From positions 9,429,979 through 9,493,978 of the forward strand of contig OZ022596.1 in the NCBI GenBank assembly GCA_963669155.1: a stretch of 64,000 bases of DNA, given 5' to 3'. This document shows, piece by piece, positions 26,301-35,723 of the stretch (positions within the stretch are counted from its first letter, which is position 1; every line of letters begins with the position of its first letter). The notes under the pieces are model-generated. The model was not told where the DNA came from. It did no database searches and saw only the letters and a list, made by a program, of their open reading frames with translations. This stretch comes from Arbacia lixula (Eukaryota; Echinodermata; Echinoidea; Arbacioida; Arbaciidae). The position numbers and the translations under genes were made by a program.

Positions 26301-29300
26301 GAGCCAAAAGATCTCGGGCAAATCTTCTCAACATGTACATCACTGGACAGGCAACTGAAGCAATTGTTGAACAACGCAAACAGGTTGGATTCAAAGACGA
26401 TGTACTTCTCTTCTTGCAGAACATCGTCTGATTTGGTCCTGCAAAGATAAAAAAATATATATCTTGACAGTGAGCATGCAACTCTCACACAAGCAAAGTA
26501 CAAATTTGATTTCTTTGTTAGGGGTCCATTGCATAAAAGTCATTATTATGGGAACTTCTTTGAAATCATTGATTCAGACTGGCTCTTTAGCACTGTAACC
26601 ATGAAAGTTTGATTGGCAACTTTAGGCCAACAGGTCCTCACGTATATGTATGAAGCTATTCTGAGAATATGAATTGGTAAATGTATATATGGAATCTATG
26701 ACCCATGCGATTTAAACTGATGAACCCCAAATCTACTAAATACACTTATCGCACACATTATGTATACATAAGCAATATTTTTTAGTTACAGACAGAAAAA
26801 GGGAAAGAAAAAACAGCCGAAAATGGGCTGCAACCAACAGTGTTGAATGGGAGAATTTAAAGAGCATGAACATTGCATTGATAAATAACTTTATTTCAGG
26901 TGTCAACAATTTACATTCAAGATACCAAATTTATAATTCCAGTTATAAGGCCGCTTACACTTTGTATGTTTCTTCATCTGATGAGCTTCTATTTCTTCTG
27001 GATGTGCCTGGCTTGTAGGTTGGATCTTTCTCCTCATCCGAATCTGAACCTGTCTCAAAGTCTAGATCCTCATCAGGTTCTTCATCCATCATATCCTCAT
27101 CCTTGTCCTGTGGATTAGTTGTCTCAGTCTGAGTGCCAGCATCCGAAATCTGAAGGACTACTGGATGACGATGTGTCTTCTGTGTCATGTTTACCTGAGT
27201 TCCTGAAAAAAGACATAAACCATTAGAATATTATCAAATTCATTAAATGTTACAAGCTCAAAAGAAACATATCTAAGGGGATGCATGTATAGGAATATGT
27301 TGGCCTCATGTTATATAAATAAGGAAACTATTACGATTGAGGTTTATCACCACAGGTAGTATTAATATTATTATCATTCTTGTAGTATTTATGTTACACT
27401 TATTGGTACTTCAAACTCAACAGGTCACAACAAATTGAAATTCATTAATCAAAATTTCAAACAAATTCAGGGGCAAAACAAACTTATATATATCACCACA
27501 TTTTCTAGACATTGAAAGAACCTACATATTACAAATAACATGATACATCTAATCCTAAGCTATAATAAAGACAGAATCAACAATGCTGTGATTCATTGTT
27601 CCTTCGAATATGATATGGGTAAGTTAATATCATTACCTTTTGACATGGTCTTCGGCTTTACAAGAACTTTGCAGGAACGTTTCTGTACACGAATTCCAAC
27701 TTTGCGATCAGCGGTCTGTTGAAATTAAATATTTCATGGAAATAAATTATAATATATGGTATGCTAAATATGTTACTCATTGCAGATAAGTGGCTAGTGA
27801 TCATCGTTTGTCTCGCAATGTAAGGTAAACGGAATTGAAAAAGATTACAAAGTTTCGTTCGCCACTGCAACACTTCGTCAGGTGTGATACAAAATTGTAG
27901 TAAGTAGGGGTTTAAATACCCTGTGATCAGTGCAGCGCACTAACCGAAACCTGTCCAATACAAAGTACCCGGATACGCCCACCGTTAGTATTGGACTATT
28001 AACGAGCAGGTTTCGGTTAGTGCGTTGAACTGACCATAGGGTATTTAAACCCCTACTTACTACAATTTTGTATCACACCTGAGGAAGTGTTGCAGCGGTG
28101 CACAAAACTTTGCGATCTTTTTCGATTCTGTTTACCTTCCACTGCGAGACAAACGATTATAATATAGTTGCAACAAGTATATTCTGCTTGATTTCACCAA
28201 TGAGGAACTGGTAATCAAAAGTTATTACAAAAGCTTGGTTTTAAAACACTTTTGCCTGTATTTCTTATAATATAAAAATCAATCTTTCATATTCAGCTAG
28301 GGTAACCATTTTCAGTCCTTTTGAGCTGTTCTCCCAGCAAGCCCTGAATAACATGTCATAATTTCTCTTCTAATATGCTAAGCACTTGACAAGAAGGCAG
28401 AAAGTATCAAGTATTTTTCAAGTCATTGGTATAACAATCAGCCTATTCATGTAAATGTCACGTGAGTCACACGTTTCATGTCAGACAATTCGCAAACGAG
28501 GGCTTTGTATAAAACATAGAAAATTTTGGAGCTGAATCCATTACTCGATCAAGTAAATCAATCATCTATACCCTGACATGTGACTCATAAGACACAGCAT
28601 GCGTGACTCGCATGACACTTATATGGAATGGCCCTTTGACAAAACCCACAGTATCCTGTTCATGAGGCAGGCGCTCTATCAGTGAGTAACAATTTCTCAT
28701 AACAGTAGATCAAAATGTAATCAGAGGAATTAATGTATACTGTACATACATGTATAGACCTCCTTTTTGTAAAGTGGGCAATCTTTACAAATCTGAACTT
28801 GACCTTCGTATGATATAAATTGATACAGTACTTACTCTGACGCCACACTGCTCTCCTTTTGAGCGATCAAGGATGTCTTGGGCTCGTTCTTCCTCTGCTT
28901 GTCTTGCATATTCACTGCACAGTGCATCTGCTTCCTGTAGTAGACACAAGAAAAAAATTGTACTTTGTAAGTTTTCATTTTCATGATGGAAAAATGGAGG
29001 TGCCAAAAAAATCATCATCCCATTTGAAATAAAAATACATGTTCATAGCTAATATCTATCTATACATTCATGAAGTTTATTGCGGCTGATAAAGATAAGA
29101 CTTGCAGTAGTCACCTGCCAATTAGGAGTGGTGGAAGCTAAATAAACCGGAGAAAAAAACTCTTAACATCCACACACGGATCTCAATTGTCTGATTTCGT
29201 CAATTTTCCTTATTGAACATGAGTAATTGTACATCATGGCTCAACACTGACACCATTCCAATGGCCAAAGAGCAGTAAAAATCTACCAGGCCATTGAATT

Positions 29301-30163
29301 TGGTCGGAAATTCCTGTAAAAATAATTTGGTCATAGCCATTTTTCAAAAGATACATGCACATGTAAAATTTCAATATTTCCTTCATATTTTGAATTATTG
29401 TATCGAAGTAAGGGGTAAAAGGTATTTACCTACAGGTCTATCAGACAAGTAAAAAATAGATTAATGCACATATGTGCTGGCCACATGGGTTACATGAACA
29501 TGTCCAAGTATACATAATTGTACATGTACATTAGAATATTCTGTGGTGTATTTTTTTTTTACTGGATGTCATCTACATACATATGTACAATAAACTAAAA
29601 GTCTTAAAAATCAGTCTTACTCTTTTCCTGATGTATATCGATTCCTTTCGGCTTCGTTTTGGCTGATCAGGACCAAATGGACTTCGGAAATCAACCGCAG
29701 AGTGGCCATCACTGTCTGCGGTTGGTGATGTTGGTGATGATGCCTGCAAAGATGATGATGGCATACAGAACCAGTCGGCTGGAAATGGCTGCGCAGCAAC
29801 CTCTAGAGAGGGAACAGAACCAGCCTTCAATGTTGGCGGTCGCGTCCTCAGTCCTGTCCGATACATTTCAACTTGTGTCGACTCGTAGTCTATGGGCAAG
29901 AAGTGCCCACTGCACACAAATATTCGGGCATACGTCCTTGCACATTTCGAGTCAAACTTCCTCTTTCGCCCAATAAAAGCGATCCATTGTTTCTGTGTAG
30001 AATCAAAGTGTTCTTGCCCTATTGGCATCTTGCCTGGCATCTGATGAATTGCAAAGCCCTGGTACACGGTATTCCCGCATCCATACACGATGCACCGGGG
30101 TCCTGTCTTCCTCTTCTTTTTCCCTCCTTTTTGTTTGCCTTGAGTGCCATCCTCTGATTCCAT
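23344..30163 (-). CDS. THAP-domain, DDE/RNase-H-like transposase, ten coding exons
   Basis: Coding exons: 30163-29621, 28934-28836, 27715-27637, 27202-26959, 26438-25901, 25573-25387, 25029-24784, 24488-24317, 24013-23865 and 23519-23344. All phases agree and no internal stop occurs, giving 810 aa. Residues 24-88 form a THAP-type zinc finger (C24-x4-C29, W60, C84-x2-H87-F88). An acidic linker follows (exon 5), then a Cys cluster (C348, C351, C376, C379) that may bind zinc. The core shows GGDGRADSPGHSAKYGSY from 467, a TDRH motif with D536, DVWHIAK, ASTPDGNGDMMVSKYKS and SSVESFHS with E679. D469, D536 and E679 are plausible catalytic residues. Many invertebrate genomes hold related multi-copy genes. 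P or Kolobok membership is inferred; a domesticated gene is also possible. A non-coding exon ending at 31215 splices to 30176. Confidence 0.85.
27793..28167. mobile_element. TIR element inserted in transposase intron
   Basis: The two halves are inverted copies over about 150 bp. The left starts near ATCGTTTGTCTCGCAATG and contains CAGGTGTGATACAAAATTGT and TAAGTAGGGGTTTAAATACC; the right contains their complements and ends in GCGAGACAAACGAT. It is non-coding and about 375 bp, and lies just upstream of the acceptor at 27715. The same family occurs at 46370-46840, so it is a dispersed MITE that entered the larger element. Confidence 0.8.
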
Positions 30164-30648
30164 CTCCAATGCTCACCTACATGGATGATGAAACAAAAAT
30201 AAAGGGGAGGGGATGAAAGTCTGTAGTTCTACACATAATTTACAAGATGCTTGGGCCTTTGGGGCACATACTATGAAGAAAAAAAATACATCTGAAAAGC
30301 CAAAAAGGTCATCATCAATTAACATTCATCCATCTCAGCCTGTTTAAGCTTAACTCACAAAATAATGAGAAAAAAGTAATTTAGTTTCAGCTGAGGGTAT
30401 ATTACACTGTGTATGCTAGTCTGCTACTGTTAAAGCACTTATACTTATACTTTTAGTAAAATCAATTTTACAAAATGATAAGATTCTAAATGTAAAAATG
30501 TTAAGTCAGGAATCAGGATACACCCCGTTGAAGTTTTGTCTACATGTAGGATTGTAGCTTTGTGGCATCCTTCCCGAGTATAATCAGAAACTGCATTTCA
30601 AAAATTCGTCTGAAAAGGCAGATTTTTCAGTCAAGCCAATATATGCCC

Positions 30649-30900
30649 GGCAATCCCGTACAATAGGGGACCAGGGTATCCTACTAATTTTATGATTTTT
30701 AACCCTAAACCTAACCCTGACCCTAACCCTAATTCTGAACCTAACACTGACCCTAAGTTAACCCTAACCCTAGGCAAAATTTATAAAAGTGATTTATAGG
30801 TCGCTTTCTGCCGACGACAATCAGTATTGCAGCGTTCCCATTTGCGTGCATTAATTGTACATGTGCGATACTGCCTGGTCCCCTATTGTACGGGATTGCC
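30649..30900. mobile_element. MITE with 8-bp target duplication and telomere-like core
   Basis: The ends are a perfect 27-bp inverted repeat beginning GGCAATCCCGTACAATAGGG. ATATGCCC flanks both sides (30641-30648 and 30901-30908), a clean 8-bp target-site duplication. Elements of the hAT, P and Merlin superfamilies make duplications of about this length. The interior, 30701-30774, is a degenerate CCCTAA-rich tract resembling telomere repeats. It lies in the intron between the non-coding first exon and the THAP exon of the transposase gene. Confidence 0.85.
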
Positions 30901-31214
30901 ATATGCCCAATGGCCACGACAGCTACAGCCAGCTTATTAAGTTACTTTAGAAATCTAAAAATCTGCTGATAAAAAAAATAGAGACAGAGTCTAAAACTCT
31001 AAATGTAGCAAGTAGCATACATGTCTACGTCGACGTGTTACTGTTAAAGTCAAACTCAAAGTCTGTATCATCATCGATCATGTAGCCTAGGCCTATAGAG
31101 GCCTAGTCTACATCATTAAATAATGCATGATTCGAAAACTATACAAGATCTAGATCTGTATCAGTTACCTGACCTGAGTCCTGAAAGTGTCGCCAGAACA
31201 AGTACAATGCTTAC

Positions 31215-31520
31215 CTTGGTATAACCTTGCGTGGTTGTGTATGGATCAAACAGCTGAGCTACAGCGTAACGTGAGCGTGCAGCATACACCGACTCGAATG
31301 GAGCAACACAACAAAGACTGTCGAGGGGCCAAAATCGGTCTTTACAGTTCACAATTCAATAAAAACGGAAAAGTAACACAACTAGTGTTCACTCTACTGC
31401 TTGAAGATGTCGAAAACAGGAATCGGGTATCAAATTACATGAAGAAAACGGTAAATTCGGAAGAAAAATACAGATCTAGCAAGGCGAATCAACGCATATC
31501 CGTACAGAGCGATGCAGAGG
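31215..31520 (-). other. Probable 5' non-coding exon of the transposase gene
   Basis: The minus-strand donor ACCAAG|GTAAGC ends an exon at 31215. An acceptor (CCATGTAG|GTGAGC) at 30176 lies 13 bases before the coding ATG. Joining them puts the upstream open frame out of phase with the ATG, so the exon is taken as 5' UTR. Its start is unknown but is expected between here and the terminal CRE-like motif at 31521-31540. Confidence 0.5.
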
Positions 31521-31891
31521 GTCTATAGTGTGACGTCAGTATTCTCGACTGTTTTCGACTGCGTAAATTGTTCGCCCAGGGGGCTGAGAAGGGTCTGTAA
31601 TAATTTCATTTTTTGCGTTTCCGCGACATCTATAAAACTTTTTAGTGACATATTTGTGTATAACAAGACAAGACCTCTCCATCCATATATAATTTGTCTG
31701 TAATTATCACTTTCGTGAATTTTCTTCGTGTGTCTACTTTAATACACACAAACGTTCAGATCAAAATTTGTCCAAAAGTGAAAATCTCATTAAATATGCC
31801 AAGGATTCTTACAAGAACAGTAATCAATGATATGTCACAAAACCTGTAGTAGCTAGTAGTTGTGAGCGTCTCGATTAGATAGAATAGGACA
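31521..31891 (-). promoter_or_regulatory. Right terminal inverted repeat and inward promoter
   Basis: This is the inverted counterpart of 14281-14571. It contains GTCTATAGTGTGACGTCAGT at 31521-31540 (CRE-like core), the 19-bp identical block at 31722-31740, the AAATATGCCAAGG block near 31792-31804, ATGTCACAAAACC at 31832-31844 and AATAGGACA at 31883-31891. Placement right upstream of the transposase 5' exon suggests promoter function. Confidence 0.6.
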
Positions 31892-31959
31892 ACTAGTAGA
31901 TTAATTTGATACTGACACTAGCCCCGCAAGTTTGAGCAATACCCGTAGTTTTGATAAAG

Positions 31960-32075
31960 TAACAATAATAATAAAAATAATAATAATAATGATAATAATA
32001 ATACATCGAATTTATATAGCGCACTTTCCAATTTAACTAGATTCTCAAGGCGCTTCAGAGCAAATTAAAGAGAGA
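31960..32075 (-). repeat. LINE/SINE-type 3' tail with ATT microsatellite
   Basis: An AAT/AATAAT microsatellite is followed by ATTTATATAGCGCACTTTCC and CAAGGCGCTTCAGAGCAAA. This combination is a common 3' end of invertebrate CR1/L2-type LINEs and their SINEs. No coding part was seen. Orientation is uncertain. Confidence 0.5.
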
Positions 32076-32406
32076 GAGAAAAAAATACAATACAGGTATG
32101 AACTTGTAAGTCAAAACGCACCATTATACAGGTATGTCTTTAGGGTGATGTGGCTGCGCTACAAACTTGATACAAAGTATCTACAAAGTACCTACAAACT
32201 TGCAGGTAGTTTTTTTATCGGGGATATAATTAGAACATTGTTTTCATAAGAGGAAAATAAGAGGTAAACGCTCAGAAAATATCAAGTATTTTATATGATC
32301 AGGGAGGTGTTAAAGTTGTTATTGACATAGTGGTTGACAAAATAATGTGATATGGACATGAAACTGAAGCTTAGGATCGGGGTCTTGCAATGCGTCGACA
32401 AGTCAT

Positions 32407-32597
32407 CATTGTGCCTGGCCTTCCTGCTGTACTTTAGATCCTGTTTCTCTAGGAAAACATGTTTAATGTTAATCAGGTGAAATGGTGATTGAGCGCACTT
32501 TCATTGTGCCAGGCCTTACTGCCGTACTTTATTTCCTGTTTCTTAAGGAAAGCGTGTTTAATGTCAATCAGGTGAAATGGTGATTAAGCGCACTTTC
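32407..32597. repeat. Tandem duplication, 95-bp unit, two copies
   Basis: Two adjacent units begin CATTGTGCC and share CCTGTTTCT, then GTTTAATGT, AATCAGGTGAAATGGTGATT and GCGCACTTTCA. The unit length is 95 bp and a few substitutions separate the copies. Confidence 0.85.
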
Positions 32598-32689
32598 ACG
32601 TTAATTGTTTCAATCAATAGTTACACATTGAATACTGGTCACCATGGTCAGTGCAGGAAGGTGTTAGAGCTGGAGTCGGCACGAAGAGT

Positions 32690-33130
32690 AATTTATTCCT
32701 ACACCAGTTGCGTTCATTGATACTAGCACAATAGAATATTTGACGCGTTTGGTTCCTTGATGGAGGGAGATCCGCCGTCAAATATGCAAGACAATTTTTT
32801 GATGCATTTAGAGAAATATATATTCTGTATGCGGAGATTTCAGAGCCCACTCATGTACTGAAGTGCATGTGTAGTAGTAGAACATCGTATAATGATACGA
32901 TTTTGTCAACTTCAGATTATATTGTTGCTTCGTTTTTGTTTTTGTTTTATAAATCGAGAATACTGTCAAAAACATGTCAGAGAAATGCCTCCATATTCTT
33001 TTGTTATTTAGAGGAATGCACTGCCTAATTAGAAATAAAGCGTATTGTTTGAAACACCTTAATGTCTTGTATTTTTACAGATCAAAGGAAATATATCCGA
33101 GCGCAGTCCATCCATAACAGGTCCATAGTC
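32690..33130. repeat. Duplicated block shared with 13.27-14.03 kb
   Basis: This is the second copy of the block described at 13270-14030, in the same orientation. It is about 300 bp shorter because of indels; for example, the inserted stretch at about 13560-13750 is missing here. It flanks the right side of the 17.6-kb element. Confidence 0.7.
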
Positions 33131-33969
33131 AGTGTAACACTCATTACACCCACCTGAATTTCGTTTTGCAGTTTCAATAAGCAAGTTCATAGTTGCAATG
33201 TGCGCATGAGCAGCTTATTACTGGTACCAATGACCTCGGGCCAATATACCGGCTTACTAACATATTCAAATTTTATGCATACCAGTTTAACAAAGGTTGC
33301 CCCTGACAACCGTAAAGCTTTGCGCGAGGTTTGCCCGACATAGCAACAACTAGTGTATGCAAAGTGGATTCCAAGTACTGAAATACAATTGTTAAGTACG
33401 GGTTAATAGAATAACTCGTTACTAGGCCCCGAGGGAAGAAACATCCATAAATTTTACTACATTAGTAAACCGGTCTATTGTACCACTAACAAAGTAAACT
33501 GGAAATTCCATAGATAGTGGACCACGTTTATACTCATTATAATGCAGATATGACAACAGCGATTCAGCTTTGAGAAGGTAGTGAAAGAACATTCCACCAT
33601 GTGCACCTGCTTCTATTGTTGGTATGGGCACTCTGTAAAATAACACACCTACGCAGCTTCAGTATCAAATCCTTCGTCGCTCTTGATGCAGTAGAGTGTC
33701 CGACCATGATGTGACTGTGAACTGGCTTATTGGTGGAAAGCACACTGAATTTATCAGTTGTTGCTGCTCGGACCAAGAATATTTAAGCACATGGATATCC
33801 ATCCCTTTGAACAAGGTTTGATTCCGCCACTTAATATTCATGACTAGCAGCTGCTCTGAACTATATGAATCATACGCGATTGCGTCACGTTCACCTGGAT
33901 TTTATAAGAGGTTTTACGCATTCCTGTACATGCATACTTTTTAGCTTTCGCTGCTAAACTTTTAATTTT

Positions 33970-34445
33970 GTCATTAAAGACAGCCAGTCCCTTTTTCAGA
34001 TCACCACAAAACCATCGAAACATTGGCAAAACATATAAAGAAGCTCTATATTCACAATTTGAAACTGATACGTAGTGTAAAATTCAAATAATGCACGTAA
34101 ACAACGTCTGATTAATAGTCTTTACCTCAGGCTCTTAGCAGTTTGTGTTGAAATATTTGATTTATTGATTAATCTCTTTATTAAATTATGAAACGCATTA
34201 GGAAAAAAAAACATTCTGTGGAAGGAATCATCTCCAAAGTTTGGTAGTTACTCATGAAATTAGGATTTCACACACGCATAATAACCACATAGATACTGTG
34301 GTTGAAATTTAACGGCTGAAATTTTTTACATATGCAGAGAGCTTCAACATGCTATATTCTTAGAAATGGTCTTGAATCACACTTTCTTCAATTTACGATC
34401 GTGATAGACGATTTCAAATTTTAAGCTTGCAAAAGGGACGGACAA
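33970..34445. repeat. Direct repeat flanking GPCR-2, downstream copy
   Basis: Nearly identical to 40875-41404 in the same orientation. Shared stretches include TTTTTCAGATCACCACAAAA, CATTGGCAAAACATATA, a run through AATAATGCACGTAAACAACG and TTAAGCTTGCAAAAGGGACG. The two copies bracket GPCR-2, 6.9 kb apart. The partner carries an extra stretch of about 44 bp near 41208-41250. Confidence 0.85.
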
Positions 34446-34559
34446 TCTTTAAGTGCCTGTTATGCAGTTAATAAGGAAAAGCGAATACGACATTTTATAT
34501 TTTTAGATGAAAATACTAGCTTGGGCGCAGCTGGGCACATTTTCCATGTTACTTGTCCG

Positions 34560-34885
34560 AAAGGAAAATATCTGAAAGAAATGTTTCATGCAATTTTTTA
34601 TGAAGTATGATGCGGAACATTGTGAAATTGAGACTTTTGTACTGCAAATTGATATCACGTTTAGACCTTTTTTGCCATATTGTAACAATATTCCTCGATT
34701 GATTCTTTATAGATGCATCTTAGGTATTACATGTCACAACTGCGCTAGCAAATGGGTTGAGAAAATTTCTCCAAATTCGTTTACGCATCCGATTTTGTTA
34801 TGGGAGATCAAAGAGAAAATCTTTGTAAAGCGTCCTTTTGTGACTAGCAGGAGAGCACAATGAATCAGCATTAATTAAACGGCTG
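34560..34885. repeat. Duplicated block shared with 9.72-9.93 kb
   Basis: This is the second copy of the block at 9715-9930, same orientation. It contains an additional stretch near 34665-34800 that is absent from the other copy. Confidence 0.65.
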
Positions 34886-35082
34886 TTGGCACTCCATGTT
34901 CTTAAACATTCTTGGTCCTAGGGGGTAGCAACATGGCGCATATTGTTGCATCTGCTTGCCCAACAAAGCACCATACACCATGGTGTTGCCTATTGAAATC
35001 GTGTTCACCAAACTCGGTGTGTAATGTACAGCTCCTATCCTACATCTATGACGTCACTTCTCTTTACAGGAATAATCATCTT

Positions 35083-35134
35083 GATTAGGGTTAGAGTCAG
35101 GTTTAGGATTAGGGTGAGGGTCAAGGTTCGGGTT
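35083..35134. repeat. Interstitial telomere-like tract (TTAGGG-rich)
   Basis: A degenerate run with GATTAGGGTTAG, GGTTTAGGATTAGGG and TGAGGGTCAAGG. ATGACGTCA occurs on both sides (35048 and 35150 areas), hinting at decayed terminal repeats of an element like the one at 30649-30900, but no clean repeat or target duplication is visible. Confidence 0.5.
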
Positions 35135-35389
35135 ATCTCACAAGATGAATGACGTCATGAATGCAGGGTGGGAGCCGATATAGCTTACCAAAATTAAGGC
35201 CTGACAATCCTCGGAAATAGCGCCATCACACGAGTAAGAGTACGAGTAAGAGTGGTGTATGAGCCTGCGAGTGGGAAAAGTGAGCCAATAAAAACACGCC
35301 AAATTCCGGACTAGAACATCATGGCACATTTTCTCGTCGTAGACAAACCTTTCAAATCAAGAGGACGGCCGGGAATGGTGAGAGGAATC

Positions 35390-35655
35390 CTGCCCTACGT
35401 GACAAAAGGAAGCAGGTGACAAATCACTCAAATCTAACAATAGAGACTTTTCTTGTAAATGAGCGCAATGTGTCTGTTTCTTGCATCAGCATCAGTGCAA
35501 CGCCACATCATGTTAGATTGAATATCTCGCAGCAAGATGAATATTTCTTGTCAAGATTTTGCTTGTATGTAGGGAATGTTGGGTACAATCTAATAGTACC
35601 AATAAACCAGATTTGAGTGATTTGTCACTTGCTTCCTTTTGTCAGAGTAGGGCAG
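35390..35655. mobile_element. MITE just downstream of GPCR-2
   Basis: The ends form an inverted repeat of about 44 bp containing TGACAAAAGGAAGCA and GTGACAAATCACTCAAATCT. It begins with CTGCCCTAC on the left and ends GTAGGGCAG on the right. It is about 266 bp and non-coding, and ends about 70 bp past the GPCR-2 stop codon, so it may lie in the 3' UTR. Confidence 0.8.
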
Positions 35656-35723
35656 TATGGGCTTTAGGGGTGTTACTTGTGAGAAAAGACACATGTGGCA
35701 CTCAAACAGTAAATCAATCTCAG

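Larger units (their letters stand above)
14281..31891. mobile_element. Candidate 17.6-kb TIR transposon carrying a transposase and a P2X7-domain gene
   Basis: Five short blocks occur in the same order, inverted, at the two ends: TGTCCTATT; GGTTT(T)GTGACAT; CCTTGG-ATATTT; AAAGTAGACACACGAAGAA (19 of 19 bp); and ACTGACGTCACACWATAGAC (19 of 20 bp). Between them lie two intact, inward-pointing, spliced genes: a P2X7-type domain protein on the left and a THAP/DDE-like transposase on the right. TACATGTA is strongly enriched inside. Duplicated host sequence flanks both sides. The outermost bases and the target-site duplication are not resolved, so the limits are minimum estimates. THAP-bearing transposases are known from the P and Kolobok superfamilies; placing this element in either is inference. 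An alternative is two neighbouring genes with inverted duplicate promoters. Confidence 0.65.

Noticed and set aside
26519..26640. Third member of the TTGCATAAAAC MITE family
   Set aside because: CCATTGCATAAAAG and a weakly inverted GGCAACTTTAGGCC are present, but pairing is too poor to call.
30701..30774. True chromosome end or telomere
   Set aside because: The CCCTAA-rich tract is short, degenerate and enclosed by terminal inverted repeats with a target duplication.
31161..31352. Coding first exon of the transposase gene
   Set aside because: It has a good splice donor, but splicing to 30176 puts its frame out of phase with the THAP-domain ATG, so it is treated as 5' UTR.
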